Source: UBA6115 sp040776985 (GTDB lineage: Bacteria; Bacillota; Clostridia; Christensenellales; Aristaeellaceae). Taken from it: a DNA stretch of 64,000 nucleotides. Made by a program: the position numbers and the translations under genes. The notes beneath the pieces were generated by a model, which was not told the origin of the DNA, made no database searches, and saw nothing but the letters and a program-made list of their open reading frames with translations. The stretch lies in NCBI GenBank assembly GCA_040776985.1, contig JAXGZL010000002.1, positions 558,001 through 622,000 on the forward strand, read 5' to 3'. Of the stretch, positions 47,234 through 55,605 are shown in pieces (positions within the stretch are counted from its first letter, which is position 1; each line of letters begins with the position of its first letter).

Positions 47234-48364
47234 TTATGGGTCAACCTGGGTCAAGAAAACTTTGTTGCCATCCGCTTCAAAGGTCTGGAAGAAAGTGCTC
47301 TTGATGGGATCGTTGTGATCATCAAAGGTGATCCGTCCGCTGACTGCCGTAAGATCAGTGGCCTTGATGGCCTCCACGACGGCTTCCTTGTCTGTGCCGG
47401 CTTTCTCAATGGCGGAGAGAAGCACGACTGCGGCGTCATAACCGGTGGCGGAGAAGGAGATGGTGGGCACCTTGCCATACTCAGCCTGGAAGGCCTCCAC
47501 GAACTTCTTGGCCGTCTCGCTCTGGGCGCCGATGGAGAAGTGGTCGGTATACACCACGTTGGTCAGCAGTTTCTTTTCCGCCACATAGTCAACAATGTCA
47601 GAGATGCCGTCAGCGCCGTAGAATTTCACATCCAGGCCGATCTCGTTGGCTTGGGCCAGGATCATGGCGGCATCAGCGCCGTAATAGGGCAGGAAAACCG
47701 CCTCGGGCTTCGCGTTCTGGACAGTGGTCAGCTGGGTTTTGTAGTCCTTGTCGCCATAGGCTGCTGATTCCGCGGCGACGATTTCCACGCCCAGCTCAGC
47801 GCATTTTTCCTTGAAGGACTCATACAGGCCGCTGGAATATTCGTTGGCGTTGTCATACAGCACAGCAACTTTTTTGACGCCCTCATTGGCCACATACTGC
47901 GCCACCGCCTTGGCCTGGAAAGGATCCAGGAAGCAGGTGCGGAACACATTGGGGCGCCCGGTGGTCACATCATAAGCGGTGGATGAGGGGGTGATCTGCG
48001 GCACGCCGTCTTCGGCGGAAACCTCGGCCAGGGCCTTGGACTCGCCGGACAAAACGCCGCCGATGATGCCAACCACGCCATCCTGCTCAGTGACCTTGTA
48101 ATAGGCGCTGATGGCGATGGCGGGCTCCGCCTGGGTGTCTTCCCAGACCATTTGCACCTTTTTGCCGTTGATGCCGCCCGCTTCGTTCACCTGCTTCACA
48201 TACAGGTCAACGCCTTCCTTAATGGCCAGGCCATACAATGCATAGTCGCCGGACAGGACGCCGATGCCTCCTATCTTAATGACATCTTCCGCCATCGCCG
48301 GGGAAATAACGGAGAGAGCAAGTATGACGGTGAGTACCAGAGACAACACAGACCTTTTCTTCAT
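47234..48364 (-). CDS. livK: Branched-chain amino acid ABC transporter substrate-binding protein
   Basis: A 376-residue periplasmic-binding protein of the LivK/J family. The signal peptide is MKKRSVLSLVLTVILALSVI with probable cleavage after SPAMA; there is no lipobox cysteine, unusual for a Gram-positive binding protein unless it is held another way. Family segments are IGGIGVLSGDYALYG, INGKKVQMVWEDTQ and PNVFRTCFLDPFQAKAVA. A longer frame exists upstream, but this ATG has AGGAGG ten bases before it and begins the signal peptide. First gene of the liv operon. Confidence 0.92.
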   Translation of the reverse strand: MKKRSVLSLVLTVILALSVISPAMAEDVIKIGGIGVLSGDYALYGLAIKEGVDLYVKQVNEAGGINGKKVQMVWEDTQAEPAIAISAYYKVTEQDGVVGIIGGVLSGESKALAEVSAEDGVPQITPSSTAYDVTTGRPNVFRTCFLDPFQAKAVAQYVANEGVKKVAVLYDNANEYSSGLYESFKEKCAELGVEIVAAESAAYGDKDYKTQLTTVQNAKPEAVFLPYYGADAAMILAQANEIGLDVKFYGADGISDIVDYVAEKKLLTNVVYTDHFSIGAQSETAKKFVEAFQAEYGKVPTISFSATGYDAAVVLLSAIEKAGTDKEAVVEAIKATDLTAVSGRITFDDHNDPIKSTFFQTFEADGNKVFLTQVDP

Positions 48365-48412
48365 GACATCCTGACCTCCTTCTTTCATATCGCATGGCTG
48401 CGATTGCAAATG

Positions 48413-48441
48413 AGAATACAGAACAAGCGCTGTGTCCACAA
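48413..48441 (-). promoter_or_regulatory. Candidate promoter of the liv operon
   Basis: Minus strand: TTGTGG, 17 bases, TATTCT, about 49 bases before the livK ATG. The remaining 120 bases to the divergent gene show nothing further. Confidence 0.55.
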
Positions 48442-48564
48442 GTCAGGGGCTGTATTTTTCCTGTATTTACAGACATACCTGAAGAGAACAGAAGGAATGA
48501 CACCAGATTAACCATCCCGCGATGTGATAAACTGTTTGAGGATTGATCAGAATGGCCAAAAAGG

Positions 48565-49425
48565 ATGATGGGTGTGCATAGATATACTATGATTGTGGGG
48601 GAACAGTCACATGGCAAGAGCCTGCTGGGGGTGGTACGCCGGGCCTGGCCCCTGCTGCCTGAATTGACCTTCAGGGAAGCGCTCAGGAACAAGGATGTGC
48701 AGGTCAACGGGCAGCGCGTGAAAACAAATGTCATCCTGAAGGCAGGGGATGAACTGGTCCTCTACACGAGGCAAGGAATGCGGGAAATCCCTGTAGTATA
48801 TGAGGATGCGCAGTACATCCTGGTGAACAAGCCCGCGGGGGTGAATACCGACCGGAACGCGGCCAGCGACTTTTCGCTGCTCAGCTGGGCTGAAGCAAGG
48901 GCGGAAGGCCATTACCAGCCACAGCTGTGCCATCGCCTGGACAATCAGACCAGCGGGCTGTGCCTGATAGCCAAGGACGAGCCTTCGGCTGAGGCTGCCA
49001 GGGCAGCTTTTAAAACCAGGGAGGTTATCAAGAAATATCAATGCCTGGCCCTGGGAACGCCTGATCCGGATGAGGCGGTGTTGAAGGCCTATCTTTCAAA
49101 GGATGCCCGAATGGCCAGGGTGACTGTCAGTGAAAAGCCGAACAAGAACAGCAAGCAGATTATCACGGCATACAAGGTGCTTGAAGCGGGAGAAATCTCG
49201 CGGCTGGAGGTTCACCTGGTGACCGGGCGAACCCATCAGATCCGCGCCCATTTGGCGTATATCGGTCATCCCATTCTCGGGGATGACGTATATGGTGACC
49301 GCAGCGCCAACCGGAGGCTCAAACAGTCTGCGCTTCGACTTTGCGCCGTATCTCTTGCATTTCCGCCGGATTGCGGGGTAGAATCCCTCAAGGGAAGATG
49401 CTTTTCGGTGTTACCCCCATTCTGA
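48565..49425 (+). CDS. RluA-family pseudouridine synthase
   Basis: A protein of about 286 residues with a small S4-like RNA-binding N-terminus (FREALRNKDVQVNGQRV) and a catalytic domain. The catalytic aspartate is in CHRLDNQTSGLCLIAK, and the C-terminal VTGRTHQIRAHLAYIGHPILGD is a strong RluA signature. Such enzymes isomerise uridines in 23S rRNA or tRNA; the target position cannot be assigned. Three ATG codons lie at residues 1, 2 and 9 and none has an ideal ribosome site, so the start is uncertain by a few codons. Confidence 0.92.
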   Translation: MMGVHRYTMIVGEQSHGKSLLGVVRRAWPLLPELTFREALRNKDVQVNGQRVKTNVILKAGDELVLYTRQGMREIPVVYEDAQYILVNKPAGVNTDRNAASDFSLLSWAEARAEGHYQPQLCHRLDNQTSGLCLIAKDEPSAEAARAAFKTREVIKKYQCLALGTPDPDEAVLKAYLSKDARMARVTVSEKPNKNSKQIITAYKVLEAGEISRLEVHLVTGRTHQIRAHLAYIGHPILGDDVYGDRSANRRLKQSALRLCAVSLAFPPDCGVESLKGRCFSVLPPF

Positions 49426-49455
49426 TATCAATCTGACTGAGAGGAGCTGTCTGTG

Positions 49456-50280
49456 ATGTGGCCTGAAGTGAAACTGATTGCCGTGGATTTGGACGGGACG
49501 CTGCTGGATGAAAACTCCCGCGTTTCCCGCCGCACCATTGAGGCCATCAAGGCAGCCAAGGACAAGGGCATCCTGTTTGCGACCTGCACCGGGAGATTTC
49601 CGGATGATGCCTCCCTGGTGATGATGGATGCTGGGCTTGAAGGGGCAGTGATCAGCCTGAACGGCTGCGTGATTTATGACAAGCCCTTTGGCAGCGTCCT
49701 GACGGAGCACCTGATGGTGCCTGAAACAGCCAGATGCGCCGTGCAAACCCTGGAGGAACTGGGGGAAGGGTATTTCATTTTTGGGCGCAACACGGTTTAC
49801 AGCCGCTTTCAGCACACCAAACATCACTCCGAAACGGACTTCATTGACCGCTCAGAGCTGGACAAGCGGGTGCGCTATTATTACGGCAGGGAAGCCTGCC
49901 TGTCCGCGGTGGAGAAGCCGCTCTACAAGTTTTATGTCTATCATACTGAAGGCGGGCATGACCTGGATGAGATCAGGGAGGCGATGGTCTGTGTGCCGGA
50001 CCATTCCCTGACCCAGTCCAGCGTCAACAACATTGAAATCATGCCTGCCAATGTCAACAAGGGAACAGGACTGCGGGATCTGGCAGAGCGTTTCAACATC
50101 AAACCGGAGAACATCCTGGCCATGGGGGATCAGCTCAATGACCTGCCCATGCTGGCCTATGCGGGCATCAGCGTGGCCATGGGCAACGCGACGCAGGCCG
50201 TGAAAGACACCGCCATACATTTAACCGCCACCAACATCGATCATGGGGTGGCGGAAGCGATAGAAAAATTCTGTTTATAA
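49456..50280 (+). CDS. Cof-type HAD-IIB hydrolase
   Basis: A 274-residue phosphatase of the Cof subfamily. Motif I is AVDLDGTLLDENS, motif II is FATCTGRFPDDA, a conserved Lys sits in NVNKGTGLRDL and motif IV is AMGDQLNDLPMLAYAGI. Substrates of the family are sugar phosphates, FMN or HMP-PP. GGAG lies nine bases upstream of this ATG; a GTG one codon earlier could also be used. Its stop shares the palindrome TTATAA with the stop of the convergent gene. Confidence 0.92.
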   Translation: MWPEVKLIAVDLDGTLLDENSRVSRRTIEAIKAAKDKGILFATCTGRFPDDASLVMMDAGLEGAVISLNGCVIYDKPFGSVLTEHLMVPETARCAVQTLEELGEGYFIFGRNTVYSRFQHTKHHSETDFIDRSELDKRVRYYYGREACLSAVEKPLYKFYVYHTEGGHDLDEIREAMVCVPDHSLTQSSVNNIEIMPANVNKGTGLRDLAERFNIKPENILAMGDQLNDLPMLAYAGISVAMGNATQAVKDTAIHLTATNIDHGVAEAIEKFCL

Positions 50281-50931
50281 GTCAGACAATTTGTCAGCTG
50301 GCCATTGCCAGGGGAAGGGATCGCTCGCGGTGACGGAGGCGTTGCCCGTGGTGCTGTCCAGAATCTCCTTGATCAAGCCGTCACCATCCGCCTGACGCAC
50401 CACCAGAGTGATGCTTACCTGATCGGTGAAATCCTTTTCCACATCGGTGACCGGGCGCTGGCTTAACAGGTAGTCCAGTTTATCCCATTGCGCATAAGGA
50501 ACCTGCAGTGTCAGGCGCAGGCTTTGCTCTACCAGCGCTAATTCCGCCGCCCTGATGCTTTCGTTGGCGGTGTGGCTGTAGGCCCTGACCAGACCGCCTG
50601 CTCCCAGCAGGACGCCGCCAAAGTAGCGGGTGACCACCACGCAGGCGTTGACCACCTTGATTTGCCGCAGCGCTTCAAGGATCGGGATGCCGGCAGTGCC
50701 GGTGGGCTCCCCATCATCCTGATAGCGCATGATGCCGGCGTTTTCACCAATGATATAGGCATAGCAGTAGTGGGTGGCGGCTTTATACATCCCTTTGATC
50801 TGCCTGATAAAGTCCAGCGCCTCCTCCTCGGTGGCAACTGGCGTGGCGCTGCCGATAAAGCGGCTTTTCTGAACGACATATTCAATGGTTGCCGCTTTTC
50901 TGAGGGTCAGAAAATCTGGCTTTACGCTCAA
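50275..50931 (-). CDS. YigZ/IMPACT family protein
   Basis: A 218-residue protein with an N-terminal UPF0029 domain (SRFIGSATPVATEEEALDFI, YRYxDDGEPxGTAG-like MRYQDDGEPTGTAGIPIL, VVTRYFGGVLLGAGGLVRAY) and a C-terminal DUF1949 domain. Relatives include eukaryotic IMPACT, a regulator of translation; the bacterial role is not settled. It starts at TTG overlapping the tyrS stop (TTGA), so it is probably translated by coupling to tyrS. Confidence 0.92.
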   Translation of the reverse strand: MSVKPDFLTLRKAATIEYVVQKSRFIGSATPVATEEEALDFIRQIKGMYKAATHYCYAYIIGENAGIMRYQDDGEPTGTAGIPILEALRQIKVVNACVVVTRYFGGVLLGAGGLVRAYSHTANESIRAAELALVEQSLRLTLQVPYAQWDKLDYLLSQRPVTDVEKDFTDQVSITLVVRQADGDGLIKEILDSTTGNASVTASDPFPWQWPADKLSDL

Positions 50932-52154
50932 GGCTGATACACCAGCTTGCAGTATTGCTTTTTACCCCGGCGGAGGAGCAGGCCGTCTGAGGGAATGTCG
51001 TCCGCATCCAGGGTGAAGTTGGTGTCCGTGATTTTTTCATCCCCCACCATTACCGCCCCTTGCTGCACCATTTTGCGGGCATCGCTGCGGCTGGAGCACA
51101 GCCCGCAGAGGAAAAGGATGGTGGTCAGCCGGTTGTCCTCTGACAGTTCCCCGGCAGAGATTACAAAGGTGGGCACATCCTCCAGGCTGCCTCCGCCCGC
51201 AAACAGGGCGCTGGAAGCCTCGCGGGCCTTCTCCGCCTCCTCCTGCCCATGGACCAATTTGGTGGTCTCAAAGGCCAGGACGGTTTTTGCCTCGTTGATT
51301 TCAGAACCCTTCAGGCCGCTTAAGCGGTTGACCTCCTCCATGGGGAGGAAGGTGAGCATGGACAGGGTTTTTTTGACATCCGCGTCCGCGATGTTCCGCC
51401 AGTACTGGAAAAACTCATAGGGGCTGCACATCTCGGCGTCCAACCACAGGGCGCCCTTTTCAGTTTTGCCCATCTTCTGGCCTTCCGCGTTCATCAAAAG
51501 GTTGAAGGTGCAGGCAAAGGCGGGCACCCGCTCCACCCGTCGGATCAGATCGGCCCCTGCCAGCATATTGCTCCACTGGTCATCCCCGCCCATTTGCAAA
51601 ATGCAGTTGTGGTTGCGGTAGAGTTGCAGGAAGTCATAGGCCTGCATGATCATGTAGTTGAACTCCAGGAAGGTGAGCCCGCGTTCCATGCGCTGCTTAT
51701 AGCACTCCGCGGCGATCATGCGGTTCACGGTGAAGTGGACGCCAATCTCCCGGATAAACTCCATATAGTTGAGGGACAGCAGCCAGTCCGCGTTGTTGGC
51801 GGCAATGGCGCGGCCTCCCTCAAAGTTGATGAAGCGCCCAATCTGATCTTTGATGCCGGCTACATGGCGGGCGATGGTTTCGTCGGTCATCATTTTGCGC
51901 ATGTCGGTTTTCCCGCTGGGGTCGCCGATCCTGGCGGTGCCGCCCCCGATCAGCGCCAGGGGGATATGGCCAGCCTGCTGCATGTGCGCCATGGCCAGAA
52001 TCGGGATGAAGTGTCCAAAATGCAGGCTGGTGGCAGTGGGATCAAAGCCGACATAGAACACGGTGGGCTCCTTGGCCAACTGCTCATACAGCGCATCCTC
52101 ATAGGTGATCTGCGCCAGGAAACCGCGTTCTTTCAGAATGTCAAGGACATGCAT
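50928..52154 (-). CDS. tyrS: Tyrosyl-tRNA synthetase
   Basis: A 408-residue class I synthetase that charges tRNA-Tyr. The HIGH-type motif is LHFGHFIP and the KMSKS-type motif is KMGKTEKG; the C-terminus is an S4-like RNA-binding domain (ARKMVQQGAVMVGDEKI). The start has GGAGG nine bases upstream and begins MHVLDILKERGF. No T-box leader is present in the short gap upstream. The tRNA-Tyr gene is in the first tRNA operon of this window. Confidence 0.96.
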   Translation of the reverse strand: MHVLDILKERGFLAQITYEDALYEQLAKEPTVFYVGFDPTATSLHFGHFIPILAMAHMQQAGHIPLALIGGGTARIGDPSGKTDMRKMMTDETIARHVAGIKDQIGRFINFEGGRAIAANNADWLLSLNYMEFIREIGVHFTVNRMIAAECYKQRMERGLTFLEFNYMIMQAYDFLQLYRNHNCILQMGGDDQWSNMLAGADLIRRVERVPAFACTFNLLMNAEGQKMGKTEKGALWLDAEMCSPYEFFQYWRNIADADVKKTLSMLTFLPMEEVNRLSGLKGSEINEAKTVLAFETTKLVHGQEEAEKAREASSALFAGGGSLEDVPTFVISAGELSEDNRLTTILFLCGLCSSRSDARKMVQQGAVMVGDEKITDTNFTLDADDIPSDGLLLRRGKKQYCKLVYQP

Positions 52155-52186
52155 GCTTTGATTCCTCCGTCTATCGTGATGCTGCA

Positions 52187-52215
52187 ACTATACCAAAGCG
52201 TCTGTGATTCAGCAA
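52187..52215 (-). promoter_or_regulatory. Possible promoter of tyrS
   Basis: Minus strand: TTGCTG, 17 bases, TATAGT, about 33 bases before the tyrS ATG. The -35 box covers the stop of the preceding gene. The -35 match is weak. Confidence 0.45.
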
Positions 52216-53138
52216 TCCAGGGTGACAAAGTCACCGGGTTTGGCGTCGCCTTCTGACAGCACCTTCACAAAGATGCCTTCCCTTGGCATCACGCAGTCCC
52301 CGGCTGCCTCCCGGATGGCGCAGGCAGAATGGCACTCCTTGCCGATCTGCGTCACTTCGCACAAGGCGCTGCCGATCCGCATTTTGGTGCCGACGGGCAG
52401 TTCAAACAGGTTCAACCCTTCCGTAAGGATGTTCTCCGCAAAGGCGCCCGGCAAAAGCTTGAAATCGAGGTTTTTCTGCACTTTATTCACGCTTTCAACG
52501 CCAAGCAGGCTGACTTGCCGGTGCCAGTTCCCCGCATGGGCATCCCCCGGGATGCCGGTATCCGGCACCAAACGGATCATGGGGACGGGGTGCTTTTGCT
52601 CACCTTTTTTTTCACTGATGCAAACAGCGACAATCCTTGCCGATGGCGCTGCGCAGTTGGCAGAACCCGCTGAAAGGAGCATTTCCACCCCATGATGGAG
52701 CGGCTCCAAAACAAACTGAAGGTTTTCGCAAGCAGCCTTTTCACTGCCGGGGAGGTTCACAATCAGGCTTTTGTTCCTGATGCCCGCGGCTGCCCTGCTT
52801 AAGCAGGCTCTGTTGGTAATGGCCAGGCTCTTTTGCCGCATCGCCTCCGGAATTCCGCGGGTTTCACGCTCAATTACTGAAAGCGTTGCCTCAGGTGTTA
52901 TGTCCCTGGGGGAGAATCCGGTGCCACCTGTCGTCAATATCAATGGAATACGCAGGGTGTCCGCACATTTGATCAGCTCCTGTCTGATGATTTCCATTTC
53001 GTCAGGAATGATGGCGCTGTAAGCCAACTGCCAGCCATTTTCAACCAGCATTTTTTTGATGGCAGGCCCACTGGTGTCCTGACGCTCGCCTTTGGCTGCC
53101 TTGTCGCTGATGGTCAGCACCGCCGCTTGATAGCTCAT
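52209..53138 (-). CDS. MogA-like molybdopterin adenylyltransferase fused to MOSC domain
   Basis: A 309-residue two-domain protein. Residues 1 to about 160 are a MogA/MoaB-type domain (TISDKAAKGERQDTSG, LTTGGTGFSPRDITPEAT, IVNLPGSEKAA), which adenylates molybdopterin. Residues about 168-309 are a MOSC domain (GIPGDAHAGNWHRQVSLL, FAENILTEGLNL, CHSACAIREAAGDCVMPREG), related to the C-terminus of Moco sulfurases and to YiiM-type molybdoenzymes. Its four-base overlap with moaC and its place in the operon support a role in cofactor maturation. This arrangement is known in Clostridia. Confidence 0.92.
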   Translation of the reverse strand: MSYQAAVLTISDKAAKGERQDTSGPAIKKMLVENGWQLAYSAIIPDEMEIIRQELIKCADTLRIPLILTTGGTGFSPRDITPEATLSVIERETRGIPEAMRQKSLAITNRACLSRAAAGIRNKSLIVNLPGSEKAACENLQFVLEPLHHGVEMLLSAGSANCAAPSARIVAVCISEKKGEQKHPVPMIRLVPDTGIPGDAHAGNWHRQVSLLGVESVNKVQKNLDFKLLPGAFAENILTEGLNLFELPVGTKMRIGSALCEVTQIGKECHSACAIREAAGDCVMPREGIFVKVLSEGDAKPGDFVTLDC

Positions 53139-53626
53139 TGTTCATTCATCCTTTCACGGTCAAAATCCCCATGGAATCCGCCAGTCTTTTTCATCAGACA
53201 GATATCGGTGATCACCATGTCCTTCTGCACAGATTTGCACATGTCATAGATGGTCAGCGCGGCGACGCTTGCCGCTGTCAATGCTTCCATTTCAACGCCT
53301 GTGCGACCGATACAGGAGACGGTGGCCAAGATGTCCACTGAACAGCGCTCTTCGTTGAGGGTGAGTTGCATATCCGTCCCATCAATGAGGATGGGATGGC
53401 ACATGGGGATGAGATCCGGGGTGCGTTTGGCGCCCATGATGCCGGCCATCTGCGCGATGGAGAGCACATCCCCTTTCTTGATTCCGCCTGAGCGTATCAG
53501 CGCCAGGGTTTCCGGACTTATCAGCACGCTGGCAGAGGCAGTAGCACTGCGGCGGGTGATGTCCTTGTCGCTCACATCCACCATCCGGGCGCGTCCTTCC
53601 GCCCCAAAATGCGTAAAATCATTCAT
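53135..53626 (-). CDS. moaC: Cyclic pyranopterin monophosphate synthase MoaC
   Basis: Works after MoaA in the first step of molybdopterin synthesis. The 163-residue protein has MVDVSDKDITRRSATASA, MAGIMGAKRTPDLIPMCHP and the C-terminal MEALTAASVAALTIYDMCK with the KKTGG ending. The ATG at 53626 is preceded by GAGGAAATC; a longer frame would run into moaA. Seven bases separate it from moaA. Confidence 0.96.
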   Translation of the reverse strand: MNDFTHFGAEGRARMVDVSDKDITRRSATASASVLISPETLALIRSGGIKKGDVLSIAQMAGIMGAKRTPDLIPMCHPILIDGTDMQLTLNEERCSVDILATVSCIGRTGVEMEALTAASVAALTIYDMCKSVQKDMVITDICLMKKTGGFHGDFDRERMNEQ

Positions 53627-53633
53627 GATTTCC

Positions 53634-54587
53634 TCAGCCTCCAATCTGGTTCATATTGCGCCCGGCCTGGCTGCGCTTGTCCCTGGATAATTCCTCATGC
53701 TGAGCCGGTTTTGCTGATGCCGCGCGGATAAACTGCTGCTTGATCTCATCAATGTCCATTCCTTTAATGGAATATTCCTGGTTTGAGTGCAGACAAGGCT
53801 TGATCTTTCCGTCTGCAGTCAGGCGCAGCCGGTTGCACTGACCGCAAAAATGCTCGTTTACCGGACTGATAAGCCCGATGCGCCCCTTGGCGCCTGGCAG
53901 CCGATAGAGCCTGGCAACCCCGCCGTCTGGTTCCTCTGGCAGGGCCTGGGGCAAAGCCTCCAGCACACGGCTGGCAGGGATGAAAGCGTCTGCGCCAAAC
54001 TCGCCGCTGTCGTACATGGGCATCAGCTCAATAAAACGCACATCGATTGGCTGGTCCACCGACAGCGCGGCCAGAGCCGGGATCTCATCCTCGTTGAATC
54101 CGCCAATTAAAACCGCATTGATCTTGACCTGTGAAAACCCTGCATCCAGGGCAGCCTGAAGGCCTGCCAGGGCCTCATCCAGCCGGCCGTTCCTGGTCAT
54201 GTAAGCGTATTTTTCCGGGTTCAGGGTATCCAGGCTCAGGTTGATGCGATGCACGCCTGCGTCCCGAAGGGGCTGTGCCAACCTGCTCAGGGCGGTGCCG
54301 TTGGTGGTGAGGCAAAGCTCTGTGATGCCGCGGACATCCGCTGCCCGTTTGCAAAGGGACAGGATGTTCTTTTTGACCAGAGGTTCCCCACCGGTGATGC
54401 GGATCTTGGTGATGCCAAGCGCTGAGGCAGCCCGGATTGCGTCAATGGTTTCATCCTCGGTCATCATGTCGGCATGCTGTTTCTTGATGACCCCTTCTTC
54501 AGGCATGCAGTAGCGGCAGCGCAGATCACACTTGTCGGTAACTGACACCCTCAGGTAGCTGATCTGCCTCCCGAATCCGTCTTTCAT
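53634..54587 (-). CDS. moaA: GTP 3',8-cyclase MoaA
   Basis: Radical SAM enzyme that starts molybdopterin synthesis from GTP. The 317-residue protein has the radical SAM cysteines C20, C24 and C27 (KCDLRCRYC), the glycine-rich ITGGEPLV, a C-terminal second cluster (CGQCNRLRLTADGKIKPCL) and the functional C-terminal Gly-Gly (NQIGG). The ATG follows the previous stop by one base with GGCAGG upstream; a TTG five codons earlier is a less likely start. Confidence 0.96.
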   Translation of the reverse strand: MKDGFGRQISYLRVSVTDKCDLRCRYCMPEEGVIKKQHADMMTEDETIDAIRAASALGITKIRITGGEPLVKKNILSLCKRAADVRGITELCLTTNGTALSRLAQPLRDAGVHRINLSLDTLNPEKYAYMTRNGRLDEALAGLQAALDAGFSQVKINAVLIGGFNEDEIPALAALSVDQPIDVRFIELMPMYDSGEFGADAFIPASRVLEALPQALPEEPDGGVARLYRLPGAKGRIGLISPVNEHFCGQCNRLRLTADGKIKPCLHSNQEYSIKGMDIDEIKQQFIRAASAKPAQHEELSRDKRSQAGRNMNQIGG

Positions 54588-54588
54588 T

Positions 54589-55605
54589 TCAGTACCTGCC
54601 AAAGGTGCAGTTGGGGAAATGACAGTTTTGGCACAGCTGGCAAAGGCCCCCTTCAGCCAGGTTGATCAGGTCATTTCTGGTGAGCTTATCCCCGCAGAAA
54701 ACCTGGGGGAGCAGTACGTCGAACATGGTGGTGGGCAGGCTGATGGCAGCGCCGGGAACGCCAAGAAGGGCGATGTTCCCCAGATAGGCAACCAGGGTCA
54801 TGTTGCCAGGCTGGGCGGGCAGGCCATACTTCACGATATCAGCGCCCAGGCTGGAGATGGCGGTGGGGGTGACATCATCGGGGTCAACGGACATCCCGCC
54901 TGAGTAAATCAGCAAATCAGCCCCCTGATCGATGAACTGGCGGGACGCGGCCGTGATCATATCCACATCATCATCACACAAGGTGATGCCCAGGATATCA
55001 CAGGGATATTGACTCAGTTTTTCGCGCACAACAGGCTCAAACTTGTCCTTGATGCGGCCGGAGTACACCTCTGAACCGGTGATAATAACGCCCACCTTTA
55101 AATGATTGTATGGACGAAGGTCCAGCAGCTTTCTGCCCTTGCACAGCTCTTCTGCCTTTAAAATCTGTTCTTCCCTGGTGACCAGCGGCACAATGCGCAT
55201 GGAGGCCAGCCTGGCCCCAGGCTCCACCGGATAGTGGTCGGGAAGGGAGGAGATGGTGATGTCCCCAATGCTGTTGATTTCTTTTTGAAGTGCTGTATCA
55301 ACCCGGAACATGCCACGGGTGTCAGCGATCAGCAGCACCTTGCCCTCTGACGGGGCGGTGTAGTGGGCGCCTTCCACAGGGGCCATGGCCGCCATGCGCA
55401 GGGCAGCATCCTCCTCGTGCACTTCGCCCGCATGATCCTCCCACACAAAGACGGTGTGCTTGCCCAGATCCAGAAATGCGGGAATGTCCTCTTTCGTTAT
55501 CACATGGCCGCGCTTGAACGCCGCGCCCTTGAAGCCGTCACGCATGGCGGAGATGTCATGACAAAGCGTCTTGCCGATGGCGTCTTCAATCTTCAACTTT
55601 TTCAT
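54589..55605 (-). CDS. Molybdopterin-binding protein with C-terminal cysteine cluster
   Basis: A 338-residue MoeA-related protein. The N-terminus (MKKLKIEDAIGKTLCHDI, FKGAAFKRGHVI) resembles a MoeA linker domain, the middle carries the MoCF-binding fold (VGVIITGSEVYSGRIKD, LLIYSGGMSVDPDDVTP) and the end has a cluster CQLCQNCHFPNC followed by TFGRY. Similar proteins sit in Mo operons of many anaerobes and their exact step is not settled. The cysteines may bind iron-sulfur or zinc. It overlaps moeA in ATGA. Confidence 0.88.
   Translation of the reverse strand: MKKLKIEDAIGKTLCHDISAMRDGFKGAAFKRGHVITKEDIPAFLDLGKHTVFVWEDHAGEVHEEDAALRMAAMAPVEGAHYTAPSEGKVLLIADTRGMFRVDTALQKEINSIGDITISSLPDHYPVEPGARLASMRIVPLVTREEQILKAEELCKGRKLLDLRPYNHLKVGVIITGSEVYSGRIKDKFEPVVREKLSQYPCDILGITLCDDDVDMITAASRQFIDQGADLLIYSGGMSVDPDDVTPTAISSLGADIVKYGLPAQPGNMTLVAYLGNIALLGVPGAAISLPTTMFDVLLPQVFCGDKLTRNDLINLAEGGLCQLCQNCHFPNCTFGRY

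Noticed and set aside
52155..52208. T-box leader for tyrS
   Set aside because: Only 54 bases lie upstream and no T-box sequence or specifier stem is seen.
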